A stretch of DNA of 64,000 nucleotides from Klebsiella ornithinolytica NBRC 105727 = ATCC 31898 (lineage in GTDB: Bacteria; Pseudomonadota; Gammaproteobacteria; Enterobacterales; Enterobacteriaceae), in the NCBI RefSeq assembly GCF_001598295.1, contig NZ_BCYR01000022.1, positions 1-64,000 on the forward strand, written 5' to 3'. The position numbers and the translations under genes were made by a program. The notes beneath the pieces were generated by a model. It was not told where the DNA came from and did not search any database. It saw nothing but the letters and a program-made list of their open reading frames with translations. Positions within the stretch are counted from its first letter, which is position 1. Each line of letters opens with the position of its first letter. This document shows, piece after piece, positions 54,198-64,000 of this stretch.

Positions 54198-54242
54198 CTC
54201 AGCCTATGCCACTATTTTTCACGATGTGACCAGGAGGGGGGC

Positions 54243-54569
54243 ATGGAAGAGAAAAAATCATACGGGGTGGTGATGCTGTTTGTCGGCGTGTTTGTCGTCT
54301 TCCTGGTCTGTGTCATGTCGTACAGCCTGTGGCGCGATAAGCAGATTAATGCGTTTATGACCACCAACCGGGCCTGGGGTATTCAGTGTGACCGGGTTTC
54401 TCAGGCCGCGTGGGTGGTTAAAGGAGGGGAGCGGGTGAACCTGGAAATGAATTCGCTTCCCCTGTACTGCAGCGGGTATCGCTTTGAAGCCCGCAATGAC
54501 GCAGGAAAAACACGGCGTCTTCTTGATAAGTACAGCGTCTATCAGCATCTGTCACGCCAGCCGCGTTAA
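54243..54569 (+). CDS. Small membrane-anchored protein
   Basis: 108 residues from ATG 54243 after GGAGGGGGGC. One membrane segment (VVMLFVGVFVVFLVCVMSY) and a periplasmic domain with two Cys (GIQCDRVSQ, LYCSGYRF). Not recognised; accessory insertion before traF. Confidence 0.55.
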   Translation: MEEKKSYGVVMLFVGVFVVFLVCVMSYSLWRDKQINAFMTTNRAWGIQCDRVSQAAWVVKGGERVNLEMNSLPLYCSGYRFEARNDAGKTRRLLDKYSVYQHLSRQPR

Positions 54570-54589
54570 TTCATAAAAGGGTATTTACC

Positions 54590-55342
54590 ATGCGAACAAT
54601 ACATGCCGCCATGCTGGCGGGGTGCCTTTGCTGCACCCTGATGCCGGCTTACGCAAAAGACGCGGGCTGGCAGTGGTACAACGAGAAACTGAAGTCCCGG
54701 GAAGAAGAGCAACTGCCGGCACCAGCGGCCTCACCGCCGCAAATGGATATTCTGGAGAAACAGGCAGCTCTGCAACATGCAACGAAAAAAGCATTAGCGG
54801 AAGCCATCTTGTACCCCTCAGTGCCGGCTTTTGTGAAGTTCTTCCGTCTCCAGAACTACTGGACGCAGCAGGCTGGCCTGTTCTCGATGAGCGCAAAGAA
54901 AGCCATGCTGGAAAACCCGGAGCTCGATTACAACCTGCAGTACAGCCACTACAACGGCACTGTGAAAAACCAGCTGGCTGCCGACTATGCCGAACAGCGA
55001 AAGGCTATCGCCACTCTCGCACAGCACTACGGTGTGATGTTCTTCTACCGGGGGCGTGAGGCCATCGATGGACAGCTGGTCCAGGTGATTCAGAACTTTC
55101 GCGAGACTTACGGCCTGAGCGTGATACCGGTCTCTGTGGACGGCGTGGTGAATCCCCTGCTCCCTGACAGCCGGATGGACCAGGGCCAGTCACAGCAGCT
55201 CGGCGTGAAGTACTTCCCGGCGATGATGCTGGTCAACCCGAAAAGCGGGCAGGTGAAACCCCTCAGTTACGGCTTTATCAGTCAGGACGACCTGGCAAAA
55301 CAGTTTCTCTATGTCTCCAGCGACTTTAAACCCAATTTTTAA
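54590..55342 (+). CDS. traF: TraF, periplasmic thioredoxin-fold pilus assembly protein
   Basis: 250 residues (F 247), signal peptide ending MPAYA. Thioredoxin-like YGVMFFYRGREAIDGQLVQVIQNF without a CxxC pair. Cooperates with TraH, TraW, TraU and TrbB. Confidence 0.94.
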   Translation: MRTIHAAMLAGCLCCTLMPAYAKDAGWQWYNEKLKSREEEQLPAPAASPPQMDILEKQAALQHATKKALAEAILYPSVPAFVKFFRLQNYWTQQAGLFSMSAKKAMLENPELDYNLQYSHYNGTVKNQLAADYAEQRKAIATLAQHYGVMFFYRGREAIDGQLVQVIQNFRETYGLSVIPVSVDGVVNPLLPDSRMDQGQSQQLGVKYFPAMMLVNPKSGQVKPLSYGFISQDDLAKQFLYVSSDFKPNF

Positions 55343-55352
55343 GGAGAGTGTC

Positions 55353-55589
55353 ATGCGAAAGATTCGTTTTCCCGATTTAGACATTACCGGGATGTGGGTG
55401 CTGGCCGTGGGCGTATTTTTCCATCTTATCGCCCGGCTGGTAAGGAAGCAGCCTGAGATGGCCATTCAGGCCGGAGAAATTCTGGGGTTAGGGATGGTTA
55501 TTTTCGGCGGGTACAAAATTATCAACGCCCTGATTGCTGAGGCAGAAAAACAGGAGAAAGCCCGTGAAAAGCCATCTGAAGATAATTAG
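55353..55589 (+). CDS. traQ: TraQ, pilin chaperone
   Basis: 78 residues from ATG 55353 after AAGGAG. FPDLDITGMWVLAVGVFFHLIARLV aligns with F TraQ (94). Inserts propilin TraA into the membrane. Overlaps trbB. Confidence 0.88.
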   Translation: MRKIRFPDLDITGMWVLAVGVFFHLIARLVRKQPEMAIQAGEILGLGMVIFGGYKIINALIAEAEKQEKAREKPSEDN

Positions 55590-56124
55590 TACGGGCGCTC
55601 TGCTGCTGGCACTTTCTCCCGTGATTTACGCCGGTACACTCGATGAAGTGAAATCCCTCTGGGATCCGCAGGGCATAACTGGCGCCGCTCCGGCGGCATC
55701 CACTGGCGTACCTGCGTCTGAGAAGCCGGTCTCTCAGGTCCGCTTGTACCGGCTCAGCAACGGCAGACAGGTCAACCTCAGCGACTGGAAAGTGGTGTTG
55801 TTTATGCAGGGGCACTGCCCGTACTGCCACAAGTTTGACCCGGTCCTGAAGCAGTTATCAGGCCAGTATGGTTTCTCCGTGTTCTCTTACACCATTGACG
55901 GGCAGGGGGATGAAGCGTTTCCCGAAGCGCTGCCGGCACCGCCTGACGTGATGCAGACCTTTTTCCCGAATATCCCGGTGGCCACGCCGACCACGTTTCT
56001 GGTCAACGTGAACACCCTGGCGGCATACCCGATATTGCAGGGAGCCACGGATGCGCAGGGGTTTATGGCCAGAATGGATACCGTATTTCAGATGATGGGG
56101 GCGACAGGGAATGAGCAACATTAA
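55564..56124 (+). CDS. trbB: TrbB, periplasmic disulfide isomerase-like protein
   Basis: 186 residues from a GTG at 55564 (AGGAG before it). Signal peptide, thioredoxin fold with active-site CPYC in MQGHCPYCHKFDPVLKQL, followed by the FFPNIPVATPTTFLVNV block. Shapes the disulfides of Cys-rich TraN, TraU and related proteins. Confidence 0.95.
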   Translation: MKSHLKIISTGALLLALSPVIYAGTLDEVKSLWDPQGITGAAPAASTGVPASEKPVSQVRLYRLSNGRQVNLSDWKVVLFMQGHCPYCHKFDPVLKQLSGQYGFSVFSYTIDGQGDEAFPEALPAPPDVMQTFFPNIPVATPTTFLVNVNTLAAYPILQGATDAQGFMARMDTVFQMMGATGNEQH

Positions 56125-57481
56125 AAGGGCCGCGCTGGCCGGAGGTTTTTTGCTGGGTATCTCTCTCCCGGCCGCCGCCGATGTGAACGGCGATATGAAC
56201 AACTTTTTCAACAAGCTGGGGTTCGCGTCCAATACCAGCCAGCCTCAGGTCTGGCAGGGGCAGGCGGCGGGTTACGCCTCCGGTGGTTCGCTGTATGCCC
56301 GGACGCAGGTGAAAACCATTCAGCTGGTCAGTATGACCCTGCCGGATATTAATGCCGGCTGTGGCGGTATCGATGCCTACCTCGGATCGTTTTCTTTTAT
56401 CAACAGCGAGCAGCTGCAGCGATTCGGCAAACAAATCATGTCCAACGCGGCGGGGTATTTCTTTGATCTCGCCCTGCAGACCACCGTACCGGAAATCAAA
56501 ACCGCAAAAGACTTCCTGCAGAAGATGGCCAGCGACATCAACAGCATGAACCTCAGCAGCTGCCAGGCGGCACAGGGGATCGTCGGGGGGCTTTTCCCCC
56601 GCACTCAGGTAGCCCAGCAGAAAGTCTGCCAGGACATCGCCGGTGAGAGCAATATCTTTGCCGACTGGGCGGCTTCCCGTCAGGGGTGTTCGGTTGGTGG
56701 CCAGATGGACAAGGTGCAGGACAAAGCCAGCGACAAGGATAAGGAGCGGGTCATGAAAAACATCAACATTATGTGGAATGCCCTTTCCAAAAACCGGCTC
56801 TTCGACGATAACAAAGAGCTGAAGGAGTTTGTGATGACCCTGACCGGTACCCTGATTTTTGGCGAGAACAGCGAAATTACGCCGCTGCCGGCACGGACCA
56901 CCGATCAGGACCTGATTAAGGCGATGATGGAGGGGGGCACGGCCAAAATCTACCACTGCAATGATTCGGACAAGTGCCTGAAGGTTGTCGCCGATGCGAC
57001 GGTCACTATAGCCGCAAACAAAGCGCTGAAGAACCAGATTTCCACGCTACTGAGCAGCATCCAGAACAAGGCTGTGGCGGATGAAAAACTAACGGAGCAG
57101 GAGAAGGGCTTTATCTCCAGCACCACCATCCCGGTCTTTAAATACCTGGTTGACCCGCAGATGCTCGGGGTCTCGAATACCCTGCTTTACCAGCTGACGG
57201 ACTATATCGGCTACGACATCCTGCTGCAGTACATTCAGGAGCTGATCCAGCAGGCGAGGACGATGGTGGCCACCGGGAACTACCCGCAGTCAACGATGGA
57301 TATGATCCTCGAAAACCTGAATCAGGCGAGTGTCCAGATAGCCGCCTTCCAGTCCCGGGTCCAGGTCCAGCAGGACGCGTTGCTGGTCGTTGACCGGCAG
57401 ATGAGCTACATGCGCCAGCAGGTGTCTGCCCGCATGATGACCCGTTACCAGAACAACTACCATTTCGGAGGGAGCCTCTGA
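56111..57481 (+). CDS. traH: TraH, pilus assembly protein
   Basis: 456 residues (F 458), signal peptide ending SLPAAA, coiled-coil C-terminus. Required for pilus extension in the outer assembly group with TraF and TraW. Overlaps traG by 1 bp. Confidence 0.95.
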   Translation: MSNIKRAALAGGFLLGISLPAAADVNGDMNNFFNKLGFASNTSQPQVWQGQAAGYASGGSLYARTQVKTIQLVSMTLPDINAGCGGIDAYLGSFSFINSEQLQRFGKQIMSNAAGYFFDLALQTTVPEIKTAKDFLQKMASDINSMNLSSCQAAQGIVGGLFPRTQVAQQKVCQDIAGESNIFADWAASRQGCSVGGQMDKVQDKASDKDKERVMKNINIMWNALSKNRLFDDNKELKEFVMTLTGTLIFGENSEITPLPARTTDQDLIKAMMEGGTAKIYHCNDSDKCLKVVADATVTIAANKALKNQISTLLSSIQNKAVADEKLTEQEKGFISSTTIPVFKYLVDPQMLGVSNTLLYQLTDYIGYDILLQYIQELIQQARTMVATGNYPQSTMDMILENLNQASVQIAAFQSRVQVQQDALLVVDRQMSYMRQQVSARMMTRYQNNYHFGGSL

Positions 57482-60324
57482 TGCTGGAAATCTACACGAT
57501 AGCCGGCGGCGACTGGTTCAGGGGCAACCTGAATGCCATTTCCGCCTTCATGAGTACCGGTACCTGGTCCTCTATTGAGAAAATGTGCATTGCCTTTTCC
57601 GTGCTGATCGTCGCCGGCAGCTGGGTGAAAAAACACAACATCATGGACCTGGTCGGCTGGGTGTTTGCCCTGACACTGGTCTCGATGCTGGTCGTCATCC
57701 GCAAACCGGTGCAGATTATCGACTACAGCAATGTGTCTCAGGTCTATCAGGTTGACAACGTGCCAATTGGGCTGGCTATTCCCGCCTCCCTGACTACACG
57801 CATCGGGAATGCACTGGTACAAAGTTATGAGATGATTTTCGCCCTGCCGGACAGTGTGACTTACAGCAAAACGGGGATGTTATTTGGCGGGAACCTGGTT
57901 GCCAAAAGCACAGACTTTATCTCGCAGAACCCGGAAATCACCACCCTGTTCTCAGACTATGTCCAGAACTGCGTGATGGGCGATATTTTTCTCAATCATA
58001 AGTATTCCCTTGAGGAACTGCTGAACTCGGAAGACCCCTACACGATTATTTTTTCTAACCCCAGCCCGCTTCGCGGCGTTTTTGACAAAAACAATCAGTT
58101 TAAAACCTGCCAGGAAGCCTCCCGTGATTTGAAATCAGCCCTGGCGCTGGATACCCAGACCGGCGGGAAGACCTGGAGCTACTATGTGCGCCAGTTGTTT
58201 GGGGGTAAACCTAACCCGGACCTGCTGTTCAGCCAGATGATCGGTGACAGCTACAGCTTCTTCTACAGTTCGGGGCAGAATGCGGGGCAGATTATCCGCC
58301 AGAACGTGACGATGAATGCCCTGCGCAGCGGTATCCAGAGCTACGCAGCCCGCAGTGGCGATACGGCCAGCCTGGTGAACATCGCCAATACTTCGTCGCT
58401 GGAAAAACAACGTCTGGCCCAGGCGACAATGGGACATCAGGCGCTGCGTTCTCTGCCCATGATGCAGACGGTGATACTGGGTATTATGTTTGGCCTGTTC
58501 CCGATAATGGTCATGGCGGCGATGTTCAACATGATGACCATGCAGGTGCTGAAGGGCTACGTCTTTGCCCTGATGTGGCTGCAGTCGTGGCCTCTGCTGT
58601 ACGCTATCCTGAACAGCGCGATGGCTTACTATGCGAAGCAAAATGGGGTGCCGGTGGTCCTCTCTGAGCTCTCTCAGCTGCAGCTGAAAAACTCGGATAT
58701 TGCCACCACCGCGGGCTATATCTCGATGATGATCCCCCCGCTCAGCTGGGCGATGATTAAAAGTATGGGGGCAGGTTTCTCCAGCGCCTACAGCCACTTT
58801 GCTTCGTCCGGCCTCAGCTCCACGTCGCAGGCCTCCTCCAGCGTGGTGGACGGGAATTATTCGTTCTCAAATATGCAGACGGACAATGTCAGCGGGAACA
58901 GCTGGAGCACCAACAGTTCCACCGCGTTTGGGCAGATGTCCCGGCAGCTGGCGAATGGGGGCATGCAGACACAGACAGGTGACGGGACGACGATCTGGGA
59001 TTCGCGCTCCTCTAAGCTGCCAGTAGAAATTAACGTCAGCCGGCAACTGGCCAGCGCCAATCAACAGATGGCCCGGGAATCCGATGTTCAGGCGGAAAGC
59101 GCACTGCATGGCTATAACAGCAGTGTGACGAGTGCCTGGAACAGCCTGAAACAGTTTGGCACAAATATGGGTACCAGTGCATCGACGACGAGTGGGGCCG
59201 ACAATACTGAGTCTTCACAGGATTCAATGGCCAGAAGTAAAATGTGGAGTGCTGTTGTTTCTAATGCAAAAGCCAACAACATCAGCAATGAAGAGTCATT
59301 CCAGCAGTTGATGGATGACTCCTCTAAAAGAACTCAATCCTTTGATATGCATGCATCTGGTAAATGGAGTTCCGGGGACCAGTTGTTTGGCAAGCTTGGT
59401 AAGTGGGGCACGGGATTATCTGCTGAAGTTGGTGGTAAAGGAAGCGCTGGATGGGGTCACAGCTCAGGTAATACTGATAATGTTAGCTCTTCCGGTCGGG
59501 AATCACATGACAGCCGGCATGACACGAGCAGTCAGGCGGCGAAAGACTTCAAGGAAGCTTCCGATTACTTTACCAGCCGTAAAACGACCAACTCTGGCAA
59601 TATTACCGATAACAATGCCAGCTCTCGCGTGGATCAGTTTGCCGCATCACTTTCCAGTGCGAAAAACAGCTACGACCAGTATACAAACAGCCGTACACGC
59701 AGCCATGAATACAGTGAAATGGCTTCACGTACTGAAAGTATGAGCGGTCAGATGAACGAGAATCTGACGCAACAGTTTGCGACTTTTGTTCAGCAACGTG
59801 CGCCACAGGATGCTGAAGCCATTTTGACCAACACCAGTTCTCCGGAAGTCGCTGCGCAACGTGAAGCCCTGGCACGTGAATTCGTCAAAGAGCAGGTTGA
59901 GCCAAAGATTGATGGTGCATACCAACAGGGGCGAGAGGCCATTGGCCAGAATATGTCTGGTGTATCAGGCGGTGGCGATCGTGCCACGGTGATGGCGGAT
60001 TACGGGCATAATTCTGGAAATATTGAGACGATGACCCAGGATGCGGCAATTAATAATAATGTGAAACAGACAGTAGGTTCGATGATACACAATAACAATC
60101 AGGCTCATCAACAAACTCAACATGAAATTCAGGGGCAGGGAGGTGAAGTTAAAAAGCAGCATTCTGATCTTGAAAAAAGCCATAATTTGGAAGGAAATAA
60201 ATTCGAAAATGAATATAATGAAAGAAAGAGTGAAGCCAAATCGCTGGCAGGGGCTGACTCTCCACGCGAGTTAGAGGAAAAGGCAGTTAACCTTCAAAAG
60301 GATTATCTTGACGGGAAAAGGTGA
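57481..60324 (+). CDS. traG: TraG, mating-pair stabilisation and entry-exclusion target protein
   Basis: 947 residues (F 938). The N-terminal VirB6-like multi-pass region (VLIVAGSWVKKHN, HQALRSLPMMQTVILGIMFGL) is followed by a Ser/Thr/Asn-rich periplasmic part from about residue 440. The C-terminal end interacts with the exclusion protein of the recipient, so the neighbour at 60321 should match it. Confidence 0.95.
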   Translation: MLEIYTIAGGDWFRGNLNAISAFMSTGTWSSIEKMCIAFSVLIVAGSWVKKHNIMDLVGWVFALTLVSMLVVIRKPVQIIDYSNVSQVYQVDNVPIGLAIPASLTTRIGNALVQSYEMIFALPDSVTYSKTGMLFGGNLVAKSTDFISQNPEITTLFSDYVQNCVMGDIFLNHKYSLEELLNSEDPYTIIFSNPSPLRGVFDKNNQFKTCQEASRDLKSALALDTQTGGKTWSYYVRQLFGGKPNPDLLFSQMIGDSYSFFYSSGQNAGQIIRQNVTMNALRSGIQSYAARSGDTASLVNIANTSSLEKQRLAQATMGHQALRSLPMMQTVILGIMFGLFPIMVMAAMFNMMTMQVLKGYVFALMWLQSWPLLYAILNSAMAYYAKQNGVPVVLSELSQLQLKNSDIATTAGYISMMIPPLSWAMIKSMGAGFSSAYSHFASSGLSSTSQASSSVVDGNYSFSNMQTDNVSGNSWSTNSSTAFGQMSRQLANGGMQTQTGDGTTIWDSRSSKLPVEINVSRQLASANQQMARESDVQAESALHGYNSSVTSAWNSLKQFGTNMGTSASTTSGADNTESSQDSMARSKMWSAVVSNAKANNISNEESFQQLMDDSSKRTQSFDMHASGKWSSGDQLFGKLGKWGTGLSAEVGGKGSAGWGHSSGNTDNVSSSGRESHDSRHDTSSQAAKDFKEASDYFTSRKTTNSGNITDNNASSRVDQFAASLSSAKNSYDQYTNSRTRSHEYSEMASRTESMSGQMNENLTQQFATFVQQRAPQDAEAILTNTSSPEVAAQREALAREFVKEQVEPKIDGAYQQGREAIGQNMSGVSGGGDRATVMADYGHNSGNIETMTQDAAINNNVKQTVGSMIHNNNQAHQQTQHEIQGQGGEVKKQHSDLEKSHNLEGNKFENEYNERKSEAKSLAGADSPRELEEKAVNLQKDYLDGKR

Positions 60325-60845
60325 AAACGATGATAACTAATAAGATCATTATAGAGGAAGTAGATGAGCTGAGACATATGCTTTTACAGGGGAAGGCTGA
60401 AGTTCCGTCCTTTTGGTCATGTATGTGGCCTGGATTAGTTATAGTTTCCTGGAATATACTTTGTGCAATGATTAGTGTGAATCAAAACTACCTTGCAGTA
60501 AAATATATTTTTTGGGTCGTAATATTCCCAGGAGGGGTGGGGCTGATACTTCTTCTTGGTATCGCAAGTGCGCGCTCTTTATTTTTTTCAGTGCCAAAAT
60601 CCTTTAGGGTACGTTCAAATATATATCGGTTTTTTTTCAGAAAAATTATTGTTTATGCATTTGTTTATATGTCGTTGGTTTTTATTCTTGCTTTTTTGAA
60701 TCGTTTTTTCTATGACTCACCATTTCCTTTTGGATTTATGGTTTTTTTTACGGCAATTTTTATGGGGATTGTTATGAATCTGGATTTTGGGAGATATCAA
60801 CTATCGTTACTCACATCTGCCATAACCTCTTTCAAGGCTAGTTAG
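60321..60845 (+). CDS. Inner-membrane protein at the traS position (probable entry-exclusion protein)
   Basis: 174 residues from a GTG overlapping the traG stop (ATG 60330 also possible). Four membrane segments (SCMWPGLVIVSWNILCAMI, AVKYIFWVVIFPGGVGLILLLGIA, IIVYAFVYMSLVFILAFL, GFMVFFTAIFMGIVMNL). F TraS is 149 residues and unrelated in detail, as expected for this fast-varying family. Called TraS-like by place and topology only. AT-rich, unlike its neighbours. Confidence 0.6.
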   Translation: MKTMITNKIIIEEVDELRHMLLQGKAEVPSFWSCMWPGLVIVSWNILCAMISVNQNYLAVKYIFWVVIFPGGVGLILLLGIASARSLFFSVPKSFRVRSNIYRFFFRKIIVYAFVYMSLVFILAFLNRFFYDSPFPFGFMVFFTAIFMGIVMNLDFGRYQLSLLTSAITSFKAS

Positions 60846-60907
60846 CTGGCAAGCTGTCCTTCAGTCCCAGCCAGCCAATTATCTTGATAATATGTAAAGG
60901 ATTCAGG

Positions 60908-61654
60908 ATGAAACTTAATAAATTATTGGTTGTTATGATTTGTAGTTCTGGGTTAGCTCTCTCTGGTTGTGGCGTCAATAGCGTGAAGGACATAGATCCA
61001 TCAGGCTATAGCATGGCATCTGATTATGCATTTGCCGTGATAGAGAAATCTGGGTGTATAGGTAAGATTGATGGTCTCTTTGTTAAGTCAGGTGAGAAAA
61101 GAGCAACCAAAGATGGGCTGGAATATATCTTTTCTGGAAATAATCTTCATTGTACACAAACTTCCTTTAAAGAACAGATGGCCAATTACTGTCGTAGCAA
61201 AGGTGGGGAACCTGTTCAAGGGGAGACCTGGTGTCGTAAAGACGACACTCCACTTTTTTATGTTGGAGAACTATCGACACTAGAAAAAAATGCTAATCAA
61301 AGCCAGGAACACTGGTTTAGCACTGCACTCAAAAGAGGGTTCATCAGTGAGCGAGTACAGGAAAAAGAGGCTTTAATAGCAAAAGAGAATGAAAAGTTGG
61401 CTGAAAAAGAAAGAACGCGCATTAGAAATATGAAAGTAAACGTCAATGTTGGAGATTCAATATGTCGTGAGGACTATGATGTTCCTCTGTACCAATATTC
61501 ATCAAGAATTTTTTATCAAGGGTATGTGGAATCTAAGTCAGGGAATAAGATAAAAGTAAGGATTGTTAGACACGGTGGTGAAAAGGATATAATTAATGAT
61601 GTAACTCCAAATCCTGTTGTCTGGGTTGAAAATAAAGGTTGGTTTCACTGTTAG
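60908..61654 (+). CDS. Lipoprotein occupying the traT position, not TraT
   Basis: 248 residues from ATG 60908 (the frame opens at 60884). Lipobox LSGC (Cys21) and a TraT-like signal peptide (SSGLALSGCG), but the mature part has none of the TraT body: instead GCIGKIDGLFVKSGEK, WCRKDDTPLFYVGEL and a coiled stretch rich in Glu/Lys. It may be a replacement surface-exclusion protein or a cargo lipoprotein. Much more AT-rich than traG and traD. Confidence 0.6.
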   Translation: MKLNKLLVVMICSSGLALSGCGVNSVKDIDPSGYSMASDYAFAVIEKSGCIGKIDGLFVKSGEKRATKDGLEYIFSGNNLHCTQTSFKEQMANYCRSKGGEPVQGETWCRKDDTPLFYVGELSTLEKNANQSQEHWFSTALKRGFISERVQEKEALIAKENEKLAEKERTRIRNMKVNVNVGDSICREDYDVPLYQYSSRIFYQGYVESKSGNKIKVRIVRHGGEKDIINDVTPNPVVWVENKGWFHC

Positions 61655-61697
61655 TGAAAGTTACAAACTTACAAAATATGTTGATTTATGAAATAAG

Positions 61698-61733
61698 AAA
61701 GGCCCGGCGGTATAGTTCGGGTCTCTTGTTTTT
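61698..61733 (+). terminator. Possible terminator before traD
   Basis: GGCCCG and CGGGTC form a 6-bp stem with an 11-base loop, followed by TCTTGTTTTTAT. It lies after the lipoprotein gene and before the traD upstream region. Confidence 0.5.
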
Positions 61734-61893
61734 ATCGTCACTGTTGCTGCTCTCTCTGCTTTTTAATCATTTTCCAAAGTTTTATTTATCACCATAACGG
61801 TGAACAGGTGCGCAAATTTATTGTGTGCCTGTGAACCGTTGCCGGCTTGCCCGGTTATCTTTATCCATGATGGTTAATTGACGGATTAATGCC

Positions 61894-64000
61894 ATGAGTT
61901 TTAATGCCAAAGATATGACGCAGGGCGGTCAGATTGCGAATATGCGTTTTCGCATGTTTGGTCAGATTGCCAATATTATATTTTATGTGCTGTTTATTTT
62001 ATTCTGGGTGTTGTGCGGACTGATGCTGATGTACCGGCTCAGCTGGCAGACCTTTGTGAACGGCTGCGTTTACTGGTGGTGTACCACGCTGGCACCCATG
62101 CGCGATATTATTCGCTCCCAGCCGGTCTATACGATTAGCTATTACGGAAAGTCTCTGGAATATAATGCGGAACAAATCCTGGCCGATAAATATACTATCT
62201 GGTGCGGTGAGCAGCTGTGGACGGCATTTGTTTTTGCCGCCATTGTATCGCTGACAGTCTGCGTGGTGACGTTCTTTGTCGCCAGCTGGGTGCTGGGTCG
62301 TCAGGGCAAGCAGCAGAGCGAGGATGAGAATACCGGCGGGCGCCAGCTATCCGATAAGCCCAAAGAGGTGGCCCGCCAGATGAAACGCGACGGTATGGCC
62401 TCGGATATTAAAATCGGTGACTTACCCATATTACTCAACTCCGAAATCCAGAACTTCTGCCTCCACGGCACCGTCGGCTCCGGTAAATCCGAAGTCATCC
62501 GCCGGCTGCTGAACTACGTCCGCGCCCGCGGCGATATGGCGATTATTTACGACCGTTCCTGCGAATTCGTGAAAAGTTATTACGACCCGTCCTTAGATAA
62601 GATACTCAACCCGCTGGATTCCCGCTGTGCGGCCTGGGATTTGTGGAAAGAGTGCCTGACGCTGCCGGATTTTGACAATATCTCCAATACCCTTATCCCG
62701 ATGGGCACCAAAGAAGATCCGTTCTGGCAGGGGTCCGGTCGCACCATCTTTGCCGAAGGCGCCTACCTGATGCGCGAGGACAAGGACCGCAGTTACGAAA
62801 AGCTGGTTGATACCATGCTGTCCATCAAAATAGACAAGCTGCGTGCGTACCTGCAGAACACCCCGGCCGCCAACCTGGTCGAGGAGAAAATTGAGAAGAC
62901 AGCCATCTCCATCCGTGCCGTGCTGACCAATTATGTCAAGGCCATCCGCTACCTGCAGGGGATTGAAAAGAACGGCGAGCCGTTCACCATCCGGGACTGG
63001 ATGCGCGGTGTCCGTGAGGACCAGCCTAATGGCTGGCTGTTTATCTCCTCGAATGCCGATACGCATGCCTCCCTGAAGCCGGTTATCTCGATGTGGCTGT
63101 CGATTGCCATCCGCGGTCTGCTGGCGATGGGGGAGAACCGTAACCGGCGTGTATGGATTTTCGCTGACGAACTGCCCACGCTGCACAAGCTGCCAGACCT
63201 GGTTGAAATTCTGCCGGAAGCCCGAAAATTTGGTGGCTGTTATGTGTTCGGAATCCAGTCCTATGCCCAGCTGGAAGATATTTACGGCGTGAAGCCTGCC
63301 GCCACGCTGTTTGACGTGATGAACACCCGTGCCTTTTTCCGTTCCCCGAGTAAGGAGATTGCCGAGTTTGCCGCCGGCGAAATCGGTGAGAAAGAAATCC
63401 TCAAGGCCAGCGAGCAGTATTCCTACGGGGCAGACCCGGTGCGTGACGGTGTGTCGACCGGGAAGGAAAAAGAGCGGGAAACGCTGGTCAGCTACTCCGA
63501 TATTCAGACGCTGCCTGACCTGTCCTGCTACGTCACCCTGCCGGGGCCGTATCCGGCGGTGAAACTGGCCCTGAAATACAAGCCCCGACCGAAAATCACC
63601 GAGGGCTTTATTCAGCGCCGTCTCGATGCGCGCGTGGATGGAAGACTCAGTGCGCTGCTGGAAGCGCGGGAGGCCGAAGGCAGTCTGGCGAGGGCGCTTT
63701 TCACTCCGGATGAGCCTGTGTCTGAGTCAGCCGAAGAGAAAGCCGGTGTTCAGCCTGAGCAGACTAAACCTGCTGAAGACAGCGTACTGCCTGTGCCGGT
63801 AAAAACCTCGTCGAAGGCAGCAGAGGGTGCCGGTAAGACGCCAGACGTCCCGTTATCTGGCGCTCCCGTCACGAGAGTGAAAACCGTTCCATTAATCCGG
63901 CCTGAACCTGCTGCTTCGGTGACCGGCACTGCTGCAGCGGCATCCACTGCCGCGGTGAGTGCGACTGCGGGCGGGACGGAGCAGGAACTGGCGCAGCAGC
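61894..64000 (+). CDS. traD: TraD coupling protein (partial, runs off the window)
   Basis: At least 702 codons from ATG 61894 to the window edge, no stop seen. Two membrane segments ([20 protein letters not shown] and [23 protein letters not shown]), then a Walker [10 protein letters not shown] with Lys198 and Walker [11 protein letters not shown]. It pumps the relaxosome into the channel. A Pro/Ala/Glu-rich tail linking to TraM begins after about residue 600. F TraD Lys is also at 198. Confidence 0.97.
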   Translation, partial: MSFNAKDMTQGGQIANMRFRMFGQIANIIFYVLFILFWVLCGLMLMYRLSWQTFVNGCVYWWCTTLAPMRDIIRSQPVYTISYYGKSLEYNAEQILADKYTIWCGEQLWTAFVFAAIVSLTVCVVTFFVASWVLGRQGKQQSEDENTGGRQLSDKPKEVARQMKRDGMASDIKIGDLPILLNSEIQNFCLHGTVGSGKSEVIRRLLNYVRARGDMAIIYDRSCEFVKSYYDPSLDKILNPLDSRCAAWDLWKECLTLPDFDNISNTLIPMGTKEDPFWQGSGRTIFAEGAYLMREDKDRSYEKLVDTMLSIKIDKLRAYLQNTPAANLVEEKIEKTAISIRAVLTNYVKAIRYLQGIEKNGEPFTIRDWMRGVREDQPNGWLFISSNADTHASLKPVISMWLSIAIRGLLAMGENRNRRVWIFADELPTLHKLPDLVEILPEARKFGGCYVFGIQSYAQLEDIYGVKPAATLFDVMNTRAFFRSPSKEIAEFAAGEIGEKEILKASEQYSYGADPVRDGVSTGKEKERETLVSYSDIQTLPDLSCYVTLPGPYPAVKLALKYKPRPKITEGFIQRRLDARVDGRLSALLEAREAEGSLARALFTPDEPVSESAEEKAGVQPEQTKPAEDSVLPVPVKTSSKAAEGAGKTPDVPLSGAPVTRVKTVPLIRPEPAASVTGTAAAASTAAVSATAGGTEQELAQQ

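Noticed and set aside
1..64000. Antibiotic-resistance or heavy-metal genes, complete insertion sequences
   Set aside because: None recognised in any frame; the only mobile block is the umuC insertion.

Overview
The window is part of a large conjugative IncF-type plasmid (FII_K-like) of Klebsiella or a close enterobacterial relative. This rests on a complete F-type transfer region in canonical order, an F-like leading region with ssb, psiB and psiA, and a ParF/ParG partition pair nearly identical to that remembered from plasmid TP228. Family assignments come from remembered protein families and motifs; no search was run. No antibiotic-resistance gene, complete insertion sequence, rRNA, tRNA or CRISPR array was seen, and no replication initiator lies in the window.

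Layout. (1) 1-5810 holds chromosomal-type glycogen genes: the 3' end of glgC, then glgA, glgP and pgm, followed by an orphan LuxR-type regulator (5957-6526). (2) 6577-9217, minus strand, holds a broken sugar-permease remnant, an Hha-like modulator and four uncharacterised genes. Four repeats phased at 36-37 bp lie in front of them. (3) 9785-15000 is maintenance: ResD-type recombinase, an Rpn-type nuclease with a possible internal antitoxin, a 25-residue DinQ-like toxin peptide, and parFG with its centromere repeats. (4) 15002-19398 is a SOS umuDC operon under a LexA box. Its umuC is split by a 2,931-bp element with terminal inverted repeats and a 6-bp target duplication. The element carries only two uncharacterised overlapping genes, the second with a PD-(D/E)XK-like N-terminus. 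This is the best candidate in the window for an undescribed, possibly defensive, system.

(5) 19574-36183 is the leading region, all on the plus strand: an orphan DNA methyltransferase, ArdA, two KlcA/ArdB proteins, SSB, a ParB-like protein, PsiB and PsiA, DUF905/DUF1380/DUF4942 proteins and many small genes. Three copies of a roughly 540-bp repeat stand in front of gene groups and resemble single-strand promoters (Frpo/ssi type). The inferred nick puts the minus strand into the recipient with this region first. The transferred strand is therefore the template for these genes, which fits early expression of anti-restriction and anti-SOS functions. (6) 36206-37131 has the orf169 transglycosylase, the oriT nic region and ten GANTC boxes for TraM.

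(7) 37132-64000 is the transfer operon: traM, finP/traJ, traY, A, L, E, K, B, P, V, C, trbI, traW, U, trbC, traN, trbE, traF, Q, trbB, traH, G, a TraS-position membrane protein, a lipoprotein where traT normally sits, and traD running off the end. Uncharacterised small membrane or secreted genes sit between traV and traC, trbC and traN, and trbE and traF.
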